In this document: in pieces, positions 1 to 11,406 of the stretch
How the letters are laid out: each line of letters opens with the position of its first letter
Position numbering within the stretch: the stretch's first letter is position 1
Assembly: GCF_037975245.1 (NCBI RefSeq)
Contig: NC_092567.1
Coordinates: forward strand, 19,350,876-19,414,875
Origin: Apostichopus japonicus
Lineage: Eukaryota > Echinodermata > Holothuroidea > Aspidochirotida > Stichopodidae
Direction of reading: 5' to 3'
DNA: 64,000 nt
Notes under the pieces: model-generated
Seen by the model: the letters and a program-made list of their open reading frames with translations, nothing else
Database searches by the model: none
Told to the model about the DNA's origin: nothing
Program-made: the position numbers and the translations under genes

Positions 1-319
1 TTAAAAATTATAGAAATTTATTTGACAATACGGTAAACTTTTTCCAGGTAAAAGTCTTAATAAGTGCATGATCATAATCGAACCCACCATGGTACATTGG
101 AATTGCCTATAAAAAATATGCAATTTGGGCAATGAGATGGTTTGTCTGCTTCATTACTAGGTAATGGAATGGGTGGGGGAGCAGGAGGGGGATGTGTAAA
201 AGGTATGTGAGTGAAAATGATGCCCCCCTCCCCCCTCCCCCAACACTGGCTCACAGTTCACAAAACATCATCGAAAGCACATATCGTCCCACAAGCAAAA
301 TCAATTTGGGCAAAAATCA

Positions 320-547
320 TCATCTGTCTTCTTCTTGCCTAGAGGCAAATAAGGCCTCCACAGAGCGTCTCCATTCATCTCGGTCGGCAGCTGTGTTTCT
401 GGCCTCATTCAAGGATCGCCAACCAGCCCTCTCTCTCTCTTTGTCTACTGTTCTGCGCCATGTTGTTTTTGGTCGCCCTCTCTTTCTCCTGCCCTCTGGT
501 GCCCAAGTCATGCTGATGTTGCTGTCGTTGTTTGGGTTTTGGCGCAA
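320..547 (-). mobile_element. Non-LTR retrotransposon remnant (C-terminal RT-polyprotein fragment)
   Basis: The - strand reads 75 residues with the motif RRKRGRPKTTWRRTVDKERE, then Ala/Asp/Arg-rich sequence ending SRQEEDR. This GRPxTTWRRTV block is typical of the extreme C terminus of many invertebrate LINE polyproteins. Only this 3' piece is present. It sits in a PHF21A intron, ending about 30 bases before the PHD-finger exon. Confidence 0.65.
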
Positions 548-575
548 AAATAATTGCCATTTAATTTGATTGCAG

Positions 576-719
576 AGTCATGAAGACGCCTGTGCAGTCT
601 GCCATAGGATCGGGGAACTCCTGTGTTGCGATACCTGTCGTCTAGTCTACCATTTTGAATGCCTTGATCCACCCCTGTCCACTGTTCCGTCAGGGGTGTG
701 GAGCTGTCCCCAGTGTGAA
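576..719 (+). CDS. PHF21A: PHF21A exon: PHD finger
   Basis: The acceptor is ttgattgcag before 576 and the donor is gtgagt at 720. The 48 codons encode the complete PHD finger ([18 protein letters not shown] at the start, WSCPQCE at the end). Confidence 0.92.
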
Positions 720-2603
720 GTGAGTTGTTTTTTATTCCTGCTATAAGTGCAGATGATGGTCTACACTGTGACAAATAACATCAACACAATAAAAAACATA
801 TCTTGTTATTTTTGGCTTTAGTTTTACATCACCTTTTTCCAATAACAGCAAATAATGAATCTATTTTGTGGAATTCTGTTACTCATATGAAAGAAAAGAT
901 ATAATAGAGTATAACTCAGTGGGTTTATCTCTGCTATCATTTGCAATTTTGGAAATTGATAACAGAAATGTATTTTGATCATTGTCAGTTATTAGTCATA
1001 TTTAACCAGTTTTTCAAGTATTTTTAAGGCCACATATGTTGAGTCAGTTTCTCCATTATTTTTCAAATGTTTTATTTTTGCTTTATTGGAAAATAGCAAA
1101 AATATAATATTAAATAAGAAACTTGGGAAAAAATATTGATTTAGTAATTAACGATTTGTGTGCAATATTGTACGTCGGAGAAGAGAGGTTCTCTCTGGGA
1201 ATGTACCGCAGTGAAAATACAACGTGAAAAATAGACATAATTTTACTCGTAGTCAAGATTTTAAGAACAGGTTTTGTCATTCTTTGCTGACAGGTCCGGA
1301 ACAACAAAAAGGTTGAGGACTGGAAAGGTATGGTCTCAATGGTACATTCTTTTCTGGCTCACAAGAGTAGGAGAGAGGAGGAGAAGAAAAAACTGATGCA
1401 GAAAACAGCGGATCTGAGAAACGAGAGGCTAGCTCTAGAAGAGAGGGTCAGGCAACTGAACGAGGCAATCACGGTAAATGACTGAAATTGGTATGAAGCT
1501 TTAGGTGTTAGGGAAGGGGTGGTTGGAGGGGCTGGGGATGGGTAGCAGTATGGGAGGGAGAAGGTAAAAGGTAGTGATGGCGTTTGTAACAGCAATCAGC
1601 AGCACGGGTAGAGGAGTTGGGCAGAGCAGAAGCATGACCGAAATGTAATCCCAATTTGCATGGCTAGTTTGCAGTATCGCCAGTGAGCTCTTTATGAACT
1701 TTTTCATAAAGTGCCATGACTTTGCTTAAATAATTTCAATGGATATTCTAGCTGCAGACAACGTAAAAACTGATTATTCAGATGAAAGCCCCACCTCATT
1801 ACCATCTATTTTGAGATATACAGTTGATTAATTGAAACCTGTTTTGACTGGCTAAACCTTGCTCCGGGAAGTTAATGAGAGTAGGTGGGTCTGTGATGTG
1901 ATCACTCATCAGGGCTGATCTTTTTCAAAAGCTTTACTAGGGATATATCATAATCTTCTTGCTGATTTATCCTTGGACAATGATAACATTAGGGAATGGT
2001 TGCTGAACTCTGTACTTTTAATCTCTTCACAAGTGCAGACCAGTAGGGTTGGCATTATGTGTGTGTAGGGGGCTCCTATATGGAGAGGTCCACTAATAGC
2101 TGTTTGTTTATGGACTATTTGAAGAGTTTGCATTTAATCCACACCTTCCCCAGTCCCCCCACCCCCACCCTACCCCCATCTCGCTCTCCTTGAACATATG
2201 CTTGGTTTGGTCAAAGAACATGTTAGGCCCCACCAAAATATTCATGTGCATCTCAACATGAAGTGGAAGTTAATTGGCAGTTTTCTGAACTGTAAAAGGA
2301 TGGTGTATTGGTATACATAATATTCTGAAGATGTTTTCAGTCGAGTGGACGGGCCCTCGGATCAGGGATAAAAGTCTTTCCGGGGGGTGATATTTTTGAT
2401 CTCTGAATATATCCTCTATTTTCACCTTGTTGGTTGGACCCATTCTGGATTATTGCATTGTTTTATGTTTCTTTGTCTACAGTTTTCTTCTTTTTTGTTT
2501 GTAGAAAAAGAAAGTTGACAGTGAAGAATTAATGAAGTCTTATCAGAAGAGTGAAACAGCTGTCCACAAAATCCAAGAGAAAATGGCTCACATGAACGCA
2601 TAG
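576..2603 (+). CDS. PHF21A: PHF21A (BHC80)-like PHD finger protein, C-terminal three exons (5' partial)
   Basis: The exons are 576-719, 1294-1473 and 2505-2603, all joined in phase 0 with AG/GT borders, giving 140 residues and a TAG stop. The gene starts outside the window. Exon one is a PHD zinc finger: CAVC, CCDTC, HFEC and CPQC supply the C4-H-C3 ligands. The next two exons are charged and helical ([17 protein letters not shown], ending near [11 protein letters not shown]) and match the coiled coil that follows the PHD finger in vertebrate PHF21A. In that family the PHD finger reads unmodified histone H3K4 within the LSD1-CoREST repressor complex. The protein stops soon after the coiled coil, so it lacks the long tail of vertebrate PHF21A. 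PHF21B is a paralogue with the same layout, so the A/B name only means the shared ancestor. Confidence 0.9.
1294..1473 (+). CDS. PHF21A: PHF21A exon: coiled coil part 1
   Basis: The acceptor is gctgacag and the donor is gtaaatg at 1474. Sixty codons start [19 protein letters not shown] and run into a Lys/Glu-rich helix. Confidence 0.9.
2505..2603 (+). CDS. PHF21A: PHF21A last exon with stop
   Basis: The acceptor is tttgtttgtag. Thirty-two codons ([17 protein letters not shown] at the start) end in TAG at 2601-2603. They match the end of the PHF21A coiled coil. Confidence 0.88.
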   Translation, partial: KKKVDSEELMKSYQKSETAVHKIQEKMAHMNA

Positions 2604-3225
2604 ATCATGAGAAACCACGTCTGGAATAATTCGACAGGATCCGGGTCAGAGCCTGGAAATTGTGTGATCATAAAAAGTTGTTTTCTGATTGGATGAAAGG
2701 GAGTCGTTTCCGCTGACTAAATTTTGAGTATCGCAGGATGATTCTCAGTTTTTAGACGTCCGTATTGAGACAGGGTGAGTCCATCTCACATACGGATGGG
2801 ATTATGCAGTGCTGGAAAGAGGAAGAAGAGGACGAAGCAGAAAAGGCAAGAATTTTACGGATGGATGAGAATATGTGGTGCTGGATTATTAAGGTACTTG
2901 TGATCTGTGTCAGAGAAGCAGAGGAGTAGGAAGAATCGGCCAAGTGCCATTGGTGACGGTCGTAACCTTAATATAAAGTATTCAATAATCGGATGTGAAA
3001 AAAAGAGATATAATTCTAGAGGAGGCAGGTAGTATAATTACCGCAAAACGTCAGGTGATGATTGGCTAATACAGAGGAATAGAACGAGAGGGATCAATCT
3101 CTTATTGATCTGATCCCAACATGGGGATCAGTTTTTGATGCTTCTGATGTGATCAGTTATGCAGGGAGATGAAATTGATCGGAGGGGAAAAGAGAAAGAG
3201 TGTCTTGTGATCATTTGGAAAACCA

Positions 3226-3231
3226 AATAAA
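3226..3231 (+). terminator. Possible PHF21A polyadenylation signal
   Basis: AATAAA lies about 620 bases after the PHF21A stop. It is a sequence match only and other AATAAA copies lie downstream, so the true 3' end is uncertain. Confidence 0.35.
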
Positions 3232-4908
3232 GTATTCTCTAATGAGGGTTGCTATGGAGATTGATCTGAAAATAAATTGAGTTTTGACTTTTTAAGATCT
3301 GGGCATTTGTTAATGATAGGCATGAGTAAGGTGGAAAGTGTATACCTGATCAATTTCCTTAAAGGTATCAGATCTGCCTAGAAAAATATTTGAAATTGAA
3401 ACATATCTGAAGAAACAGGTACTTAAAAAAACACACGATAAAACAATGATACAGGCTGTCTATATTACCTTTAGCAATCAATTGGTCATTGTCGAACCTT
3501 TCATTCATTTCATTGTCCCTAGCTCTATAACAATTTTAGAGTCTCTCTTCAGAATTTTAAAGGTTTCGCTTTCCATATTACACAGCTAGCGTAATATCTG
3601 TCGAAAATTCCAATCCCTGCTACCGATGTTGATTTAAACACATTTGAGTAGTGTGTGATAGCTAGGAATGCAATATATACACAGGTCACAGTACAGTCTG
3701 TCTGGCCACCACTTGGCAATGGCTTGGTAATGGCTGAACAGGGTTCACTGCCAAGATAAACCAGGAGGGTTCTCCTGGTAGAGCGCAGGGCTTGAGGTCA
3801 CTGGTTTTGAACTCTTTTTTTCATTTTGAACACCATTCTAATATATCATTTTCTTTTTAACCTTTTCTGCTTTTAACATTGGTTTCAAGGAATATCAATC
3901 CAGCAATGAAAGTTTGTATTCTTTATAGATATTGGTCTTTTTCAAGGTTTTGTGAACATCTCCATATCCGACTAGATCGGTTCACCTCTCTCAAATCTTC
4001 TTACGAATAGCAATGTCGTGGTGGTTTGAGAATCCACTCGGTGTAATAACAGATATGCATTCACAGGTCAGGAGAATTAAAACAAAGAAAATATTTCAAA
4101 TGCTTTAAAAAATTTGTCAACCAAGTTGATCAATGCTTAGTTTTCGGGATACATGCACATTTGGGCTTTTGGTCACACAATATTCTAGTCATGGATATGT
4201 CCTTAAATTTAGAACTCGGCCATGTCCGCTGACCTATTACCATATGTTTTCCTTCTACCATTTCATTTAGTTTTTTTCCTATGTCAATATTTACTTTATA
4301 TTATTCCTTGTTTAAGGTTGTTTCTGTACAGCACTATTTTCCTTCTTTAGTCCCTCACTTCTTTGTGTTTTTTAACTCGAGAATGGCTTGATATTTCCCT
4401 TTATCGACTAGAAGATTCGTAAGATTAACTATTCCAGTTCTTGTTTGAGAGTACGGCTACGGTTGTTCTCATTTAATCTGAAATATTGGATAAGCCTTTT
4501 TTTTTTTTTTTTTAGGCCAAGAAAGAGGAAAAAATGTAGGCTCCCATTTTCCTCGCATAATTTTACCCCGAATTATTACCGCTTGCAACATCGTTCCTAC
4601 TGTCTGAAACGCCACCATAATGCTTGGTTCATCATCAGATATGCAAAAAACAGATCTCAGCTGTGACCATGGCAACAATTTTCTCGTCGTTGTTGTATTG
4701 AAGTGGGGATAAACCCTAGTCATTTCCATAGCGATTACAGGTTATAGTAGGTATGTCTAGGTGTGATTCATTCATGATTTCTGTGCTTCAAGCAAATTGT
4801 GCAATAGTGTTTCCTGGAGTTATCGAGATGATGTCATGTTCCGGTGTTGTCATGGTAGTTGCCCAACACTATGAATGATAGGCTAGTGCAATATGTTTTT
4901 GAAAAGTT
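3232..4908. other. Intergenic, nothing recognised
   Basis: No coding exon is seen on either strand. A stretch near 3765-3815 (gttctcctggtagagcgcag, then ctggttttgaact) weakly resembles tRNA A and B boxes and may be an old SINE fragment. It is too degraded to call. Confidence 0.5.
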
Positions 4909-5168
4909 GCAGGGTAACATGGACACTTAAAGCTGCATGGTAACATGGACACTTAAAGCTATATCGTTACATAGACACTCAAAGTTGCATGGTAAAATGG
5001 ACACTTAAAGCTATTTCGTTACATGGACACTTAAAGTCGCATGGTAACATTGACACTTTAAACTACATTGTAACATGGACACTTAAAGCTGCATGGTAAA
5101 ATGGACACTTAAAGCTATATCCTTACATGGACACTTAAAGTTGCATGGTAATATTGACACTTAAAGCT
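4909..5168. repeat. 26-bp minisatellite, about 10 copies
   Basis: The unit is close to gcatggtaacatggacactt followed by aaagct, repeated ten times with point changes. The 260-base length fits ten units exactly. Confidence 0.9.
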
Positions 5169-5211
5169 GCGTTATGTGTTGGCCGGTAGGTTTCCATCAT
5201 TCTAAAGCCAG

Positions 5212-5666
5212 CCGCACACAACATGACCGAACACGACCGGATGCTACTGGAGAGTCGGTGTGTGGAAAATCGTGGATGAAAGTCTGGCAGTCTGTGTTGG
5301 CTTAAGACCTTGACTGATCATTGATTTTGCCAGTTCATAGTCACGTTGGCTTCAGTCGCGAAAACTGATGTCTGTAACGTCTTCCCGACTGGCAGTCGTG
5401 CAGTGTACGGGGATTCACTCTTGAAACTGTACAGTTTTCACAAATATAACCAATCACAGCTTAACGAATTAGCATGAGGCATAAACAAGCTCTTGTCATC
5501 AACAACAGACAGTCTTTGCGTGCGCCGATCAGTCGGTCCGTCGTGAGGCTATTGGTCTTCACGATTAGAGATTTTCCACGTAACGACGGTCAAGTTGAGC
5601 CGGGCCCGGGAACAGTCAAGTTGATCATTCCGGATCAGTCAAGTTGATCAGTCGTATAGTGTGTGG
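5212..5666. mobile_element. Possible degenerate TIR DNA transposon (MITE)
   Basis: The left end ccgcacacaacatgaccg and the reverse complement of the right end ccacacactatacgactg match at most positions. The interior has no coding capacity. It starts about 45 bases after the 26-bp minisatellite. No clear target-site duplication was seen. Confidence 0.45.
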
Positions 5667-8191
5667 TGGACTTCATCTGCAAATGTGATACAAAATTGGA
5701 TATCCCTCAGAAGCTAAGGGATGTTTACAGTTAGGATCAATTAATTACTCGTAAGGAAGCTGTTAACTGTTTAGTATGGTTCTAGAGGAATAGTTTTTTT
5801 ATTGATCTTAACATAATTGTTTATTTCTCATTTTGAAAAATTTTGGCCTTATATCATTGTTACGTGGTCCGATACAGTGGAACATAAAGCACTGCTTATG
5901 CTTTCAGGGACTGACTGTGTTTACCTTTAGGGTCAGGATTTTGGTATCAGCACACAATCCACATAAACTGCAGCTTTAAATAAATTTGTGTATGGTTAGG
6001 GGTGGGAGAGGGGGAGGGGGGACTTCACTTGGACTTCCTTTTGTTGATTTTGAAATTATTGAAATTAATATATTTCTATACCAGAAAAAAAAAATATTTT
6101 GAGTCAGCCAGTATCCTTCTTGAGATGTCATTTGCATTTGCCAATGTTAAGTCCAACTTTTGATAATGTACATTGTTTTAACTGGTGTCAATGAGACTTT
6201 AGTATAAGTCTCCTATTGCAGAATGGGTGCTTGCTTGAAAAAAGCAACTACCAGTTCATTTGTAATAATCCTCCCTGGAAATTGTTTCACATGTGATTGT
6301 CCACTGCTATTTAAGAAATAACATGTTAAAAGTCTCCTTTGGACGGCTGTATCATGACACGAAAGCTTATTGAACATTATCCACTAGTTACCAGCTAAAG
6401 CAATGGAATTTAGTGTGGGTGTGTACGACACAAAGGTAGAGTGCCTGCCTATCCTCTTGTGTTTACCTTGTTATATGTATTTCTTTTTTTGGTTTAACAG
6501 TAACATCAAAATTTTCTAATTAATTTTGTTGTAAGGGACAGGTTGTGAAGTAGCTTGCTGGACTAGAGCAGTTTCCAAGAGTCACCACGTCATGTTGTGG
6601 TTAATGATTATACGGCACAGTTTGTGATTTGTTTTGTTTTTTTCTTAAATGAAAGTGGGTGCTACTTGCCGGGATTGTGTGTAGTAACGGAGAGATGATA
6701 ATAATAGAAATACAAACAGTCCTACTGCTTCTAAGTTAAAACCCGTTGGAGTGCTTAATGAAAGAACTACTTTACCGCTCACACATGAGTGTACTTTCTA
6801 AGCCATAGCAACACATCCAAAATCTTGCACATGGTGTAAGTGGATCTGTTTTCAGTAACACTAGACCATTTTATCCATTTTAATACTTTGCTTCGAACGT
6901 GTTTCGAGAGAGAAAAAGATAAAGAAAGAAACATGTATATTTTGTGATAGTTCCTTCTTTTGATATTTAAGTCTTTAAGCAAAAAAATCTTCAGGGAATC
7001 TTTTTCGATAATTAATTACTGTGCTTGCTTGCGAGTTAGACGAGAGAGTCTATATTTGAGTGGCTAGAAATTAGTGCAAGTGCCTTGACGAGTTTGGAGA
7101 AAAAAATATTGTATGTATCCTCTTCATTGGGCCTTGTATTTAGAATAATTTATTCAAAGACATAATATACAGAGAAAGTTTTTTTTCCATGGTTATGGTG
7201 TAGTGTATGGTGTATTCTCTGTTGCCGTTTGTTGTTCTGTTTAATTTTGAATGTATTTGTCGTTTTACAGATGTTAGCTTTTTAAGTTAATACAGTTTGT
7301 ATGCACATTCTAGTCATACCACACATGTCAATAGGACTTGACCTCCATAGTTTTGTGCAGGGGTGCAACTGAATGTTTTGTTCGAACTTGCCGGAAACAA
7401 GCATATAGAGTTTGTTTTTCCTTGAGAATGTTATTTAAGGCGGATCTGGAAAAAAAAAATTAAAACCCTTAAACTTTATTAAGATGCCAGTGATAATTTT
7501 TTTTATATAGTCAATATTTCAATCCTAGAAATATCCTGAGATACAAACTAAGCAGATTTAATTTATATAAAGATAGTAAGAGTATGAAATATGAGCAAAA
7601 AATCTAAAAAAATAAAATATCAACTTATAAAACAATTGTCAGTGTTAAGATCACCTTGCATGTTGTGACAAAGTTTCTGTCTCCGGTTTGCTGTTTCTGC
7701 AGGTAACCTTTATTTGCAGTTCAGTTTTCCCTCCGAGTAGAGCAGAGTAAATCAATAGCATTTGGGAAAAAACTCCATGAATCAGTGATATTTAGTTTCA
7801 TTGCATATGAAAGACTTTGCTCTGATGCTTTGGGCAATGAAAACCGAGTTTTGGATTGTGTTTGAGGCAAGTCTGATAGATACAAATAACATTTCATTCT
7901 GTGATTTAGATTGGTTACACAGTTTTTTGCCAGTGTGTCTTGGCCTCAGTTCTATACAGTATCTCAACTAACTGTAAGAATCATAGGTGCCTGCTTTCCT
8001 GAAGAGGTAAAACTGCGAGGGAAGTTTAGACCCTGTAGGAGATCACTGTTGAACCGTCCTACTTCCGTTCATCTTCATTATTATGATTGTTATTTAAAGG
8101 GAAGTATATGATCATGTTGGGGTATTTATCTTTAAGAAATGTCTATCTTCAACCATATTGTAAGTAGATTAATATACTGAAACCAAACAAG
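5667..8191. other. Intergenic, nothing recognised
   Basis: AT-rich DNA with homopolymer runs. No exon with conserved protein similarity, RNA gene or ordered repeat was recognised. Confidence 0.5.
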
Positions 8192-8413
8192 CCAGTTGGT
8201 ACAATTTTCTCCATGCTATTAATACCACTGTGTATGAGTCTCCGAGCTCCCATGTTATGCTTCATTGCACTCGTACTGACAGTATAAACAGTTCCTAACC
8301 CTTTATCTGATTGAAACACGATATTCATACCATTCATACTCTCATTATGAGTGCTGTGAAGCAGACAGTACAGTTTAAACATGTACAGTTTAAACACAAA
8401 ATTGTCCCAACTG
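8192..8413. mobile_element. MITE family A, copy 1 (inverted orientation)
   Basis: The ends are CCAGTTGGTACAATTTT at the left and AAAATTGTCCCAACTG at the right, forming terminal inverted repeats. The interior carries gtactgacagtataaacagt. It matches the copies at 57928-58117 and 48456-48626 but reads in the opposite direction. Confidence 0.7.
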
Positions 8414-9634
8414 ATGAATATTCATACACATAGGGAACTCAATAAATATGCATGATGGACAGTGGATGATATGGAACCGTCAAAGCTTCAATAGTTTTTT
8501 AATTTCAAAGTATATCTCAAGAAATTAAATATGTCTTTTTCTTTTGTGTATCTGTATAAATCTTTACATTAATTAATTACTCCAAAAAAGTCCTATTTTG
8601 TACATTTTCATTTTGTGAAATTTGTTGATTTGTACTTCACACTAAGAAGAAAGAAACTAAAACAGAGCTGATATACAAATGAAAATATTAATTGTATTAT
8701 TTGTTATTACGCATCATATTAATAATTTCTCAGCTAGTGTTTCCTTCTATTTAATCTCATAATTTTCATCCCTATAATATCTTTGAAATAATATCCAATA
8801 CCCTTTCACTCCACCATACCTTCCCAACATGCCAGCCAGTATAGTACCGACTACCGACTGTGAAATGGTACTCAGTCACTTGAGAGGATATCAGTATTTT
8901 CCCCTTCTCCCACCCCGTTTCCCCTCCTCCCACCCCTTACCCCACGCAGCAGGGTTGAAGCAAATCCAATTATTTTAAGGTCAAATCATTCATTGCCCTA
9001 TTGCTTTTGCTCACATTGAGTACTATTGTTCGGAAACCTAGCTTCACTCTAGCTTGAACTATAGTTGAACTATACGCTGTTTATAAGTTCCCAGTTTGGC
9101 GCTGGATTTTGGAAATGTCAGAGATCGATACTTGTAAAAACGCGCCACTAGGTAAATCCATGCGAGAGGTTGCCAATTACTGATACACCGTCTCCAAATA
9201 CTGAGACTAAAGGAAAACAAAAACAGATAGAAGGAAGAGCAAGAAGCACATACTTTCATGCAGTGCTGTAACTGTTTTAGTGTTCTTCTACCTCACGTGT
9301 TGAGTTAAAGTACCTATTCCGCGAATTGGGAGCTACATAGTGATCTGTACATCATAGGGTACGGTACAAATACAATTCAAGGTAGGCGCAATTTATAAGG
9401 TTTGTTTCATTTGCCGCATAGAATATGTCAATAAATTTGCATCGCTTGCTTTAAATGTTAGTGTCCATGGGTTTCAGTTTTTTTTATCTCGGTTCTAACG
9501 AATAAAAAGTGCTAACTTCCTAAGAAAGTGTGTCGTGGCACTCGTGAATTGAAAGTAAGCCTAGGGCCTAGGCTAGGCCCGAGGGTAGCCTAACCAAAGA
9601 AATGGATGGGTCTTTGACTGAGCCTAAATTAAAT
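8414..9634. other. Intergenic upstream of NAT10, nothing recognised
   Basis: No conserved coding sequence. The 5' non-coding exon and promoter of NAT10 probably lie somewhere between here and 11250 but cannot be placed from sequence alone. Confidence 0.45.
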
Positions 9635-9920
9635 GGCCGTGGCTATTCTTACGACGAGTCGTAACAATTATTTATAAACTATTCTTACGACAAAGGCAAA
9701 TTCAAGCGCAGTAAAGTAAATAAAGCAACTGCGCATGTAGTAGGGGTAACCCTAACCCTAAACATAACCCTAAACCTCAATCCTAACCCTTACCCTAACC
9801 CTAACCGGAAATTATTGTTTCTCCTCGTCGTAAAAATAGTACTCCTGGTCATGAAAATAGCAACTGCGCATGCGTAGTCGGGAATTATTCTTACAACTAG
9901 TCGTAACAATAGCCACTTTG
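9635..9920. mobile_element. Inverted-repeat element (MITE) carrying telomere-like repeats
   Basis: GTGGCTATTCTTACGAC begins at 9639, and the right end GTCGTAACAATAGCCAC at 9916 is its near-perfect inverted partner. The 9-base direct repeat AAATTAAAT flanks both sides (9626-9634 and 9921-9929) and could be a target-site duplication. The interior holds repeated actgcgcatg motifs and a degenerate CCCTAA tract. Confidence 0.6.
9745..9808 (+). repeat. Interstitial telomere-like (CCCTAA)n tract
   Basis: About ten degenerate copies of ccctaa (metazoan TTAGGG on the other strand) lie inside the inverted-repeat element. They are short and mutated, so this is not a chromosome end. Confidence 0.75.
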
Positions 9921-10244
9921 AAATTAAATTAGCCCAAGGACTAAGCTAGACTAATTGTTGTAAATTTCAAAACGAGGGTACGATGTTAGGCCAGAGAACA
10001 AGTAACATTAGATACGTAAGTGTGCTTAAGCAGTAACAGCATTTGAAAAGCAAGGGCCTATGCCTAGTAGTAGACTACTGTACTGTAGTAATTTATTATC
10101 GCCACAAGATATGAGATTATTATGGCTGAAATATAGCTCAAACTTAGCTTTAGTTTTGACCAAACATCCATATCGTAGTCTAGGCCTGAGTTAGTGTATG
10201 CCTAGTAATATTATGCCTTAAGAAGTTTTCAACTTTAATTTGTT

Positions 10245-10597
10245 AAAGGGTGTGAAGACTCCCGCACAAAGAAATGTCTCATGCCGGTAATCTGACCTAG
10301 TTTCAACTGAGGTATAACAGAAGTGTTAGACACTACCATTGATCCCAGAAAATACATACACAGCTTGCTACCGTCGGTAATTAGACACTAGTGTACAGTC
10401 ACTACACACAGCTACGGACAATACCCATAACACAGTGTACGTAGCAGCGATATCTCAGGTCTAGATGAAAGATAACAAGGTATCACGTTTCATTACAGTC
10501 TGCATTTGTAGCGACAAGAAAAAACTTCACTTGCAAGCAACGGAAAGTTAACTTTTTCACAGGGCCGCACACGGTTTGGGGCCAGTCTTCAAGGCCT
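10245..10597 (+). repeat. Dispersed 355-bp repeat, copy 1
   Basis: It is nearly collinear with 63300-63658 in the same orientation, from aaagggtgtgaagact to ggtttgggg-ccagtcttcaa. It has no coding capacity. This copy lies about 0.7 kb before the first NAT10 coding exon. Confidence 0.85.
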
Positions 10598-10865
10598 AAG
10601 GCTAGCATTATAATTACATAAAAGAATTGTTTGAAAGTAGGCATACAAATGTTCAAGAAAGGCTAGGCCTACCTAGACTATGTATATCAGCACAAAATAT
10701 CTGGAATGTTTAAATGTCTCATGACTCATGTATGCACTATATTTAGGCCTATGCAAGTATTGGGTTATAACTCCCGGAAAATGGTAGGCCTTGCAGTGTG
10801 AGTGGTAGTGGTACTAGGCCTTATGATTTGTCAGTGAGAACCTACTGTACCTTTACTGGGCATTT

Positions 10866-11045
10866 TCAAATTATGATACTTATGATATGATACTTAAGTA
10901 TGATATGATACTTATGATATGATATGATATATGATGTATGATGATGATATATGATGATGATATATGATTAATGATGATGATAAAGTATATGATATATGAT
11001 GATATATGATATGATACCTATGATAAGTATGATATGATACAAGCG
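10866..11045. repeat. ATG/ATA-rich microsatellite
   Basis: Irregular tandem gatatgatactta and tatgatgatga units run for about 180 bases in the NAT10 upstream region or first intron. Confidence 0.8.
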
Positions 11046-11298
11046 TGATACAACATATCTTGCAGTTGTTAATAGAAAACAGTGTATTTAGACAGCAGCA
11101 ATTATTACCTTTTCTATTTTCTCATCGTAGTTATATCTACTAATGTATGAAAAAGTTGTGGACTCTATTATCCTTCCCACATCTCAAGGCAAGTCTCAGC
11201 ACAATATCTCTATGGTGTAGGATATAATATGTAGCATGCCTCCATTTCACCTTTGCTGAATTCATGTTACAGTATATAGCTTTCTTCCAGACAGCAAG

Positions 11299-11406
11299 AT
11301 GGTACGCAAGAAGATTGACAACAGGATCCGTGTCTTAATTGAGAATGGAGTTGTGACAGGACACCGCTCCTTCTTTGTCGTCGTTGGAGACAAGGGGAGA
11401 GACCAG
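11299..11406 (+). CDS. NAT10: NAT10 coding exon 1 (residues 1-36)
   Basis: The start ATG lies 8 bases after a cttccag acceptor, so a non-coding 5' exon exists upstream. The donor is gtgaca. Confidence 0.96.

Noticed and set aside
9745-9808. Chromosome end or telomere
   Set aside because: Only about 60 bases of degenerate repeat lie inside a transposon-like element, with unique genes on both sides.
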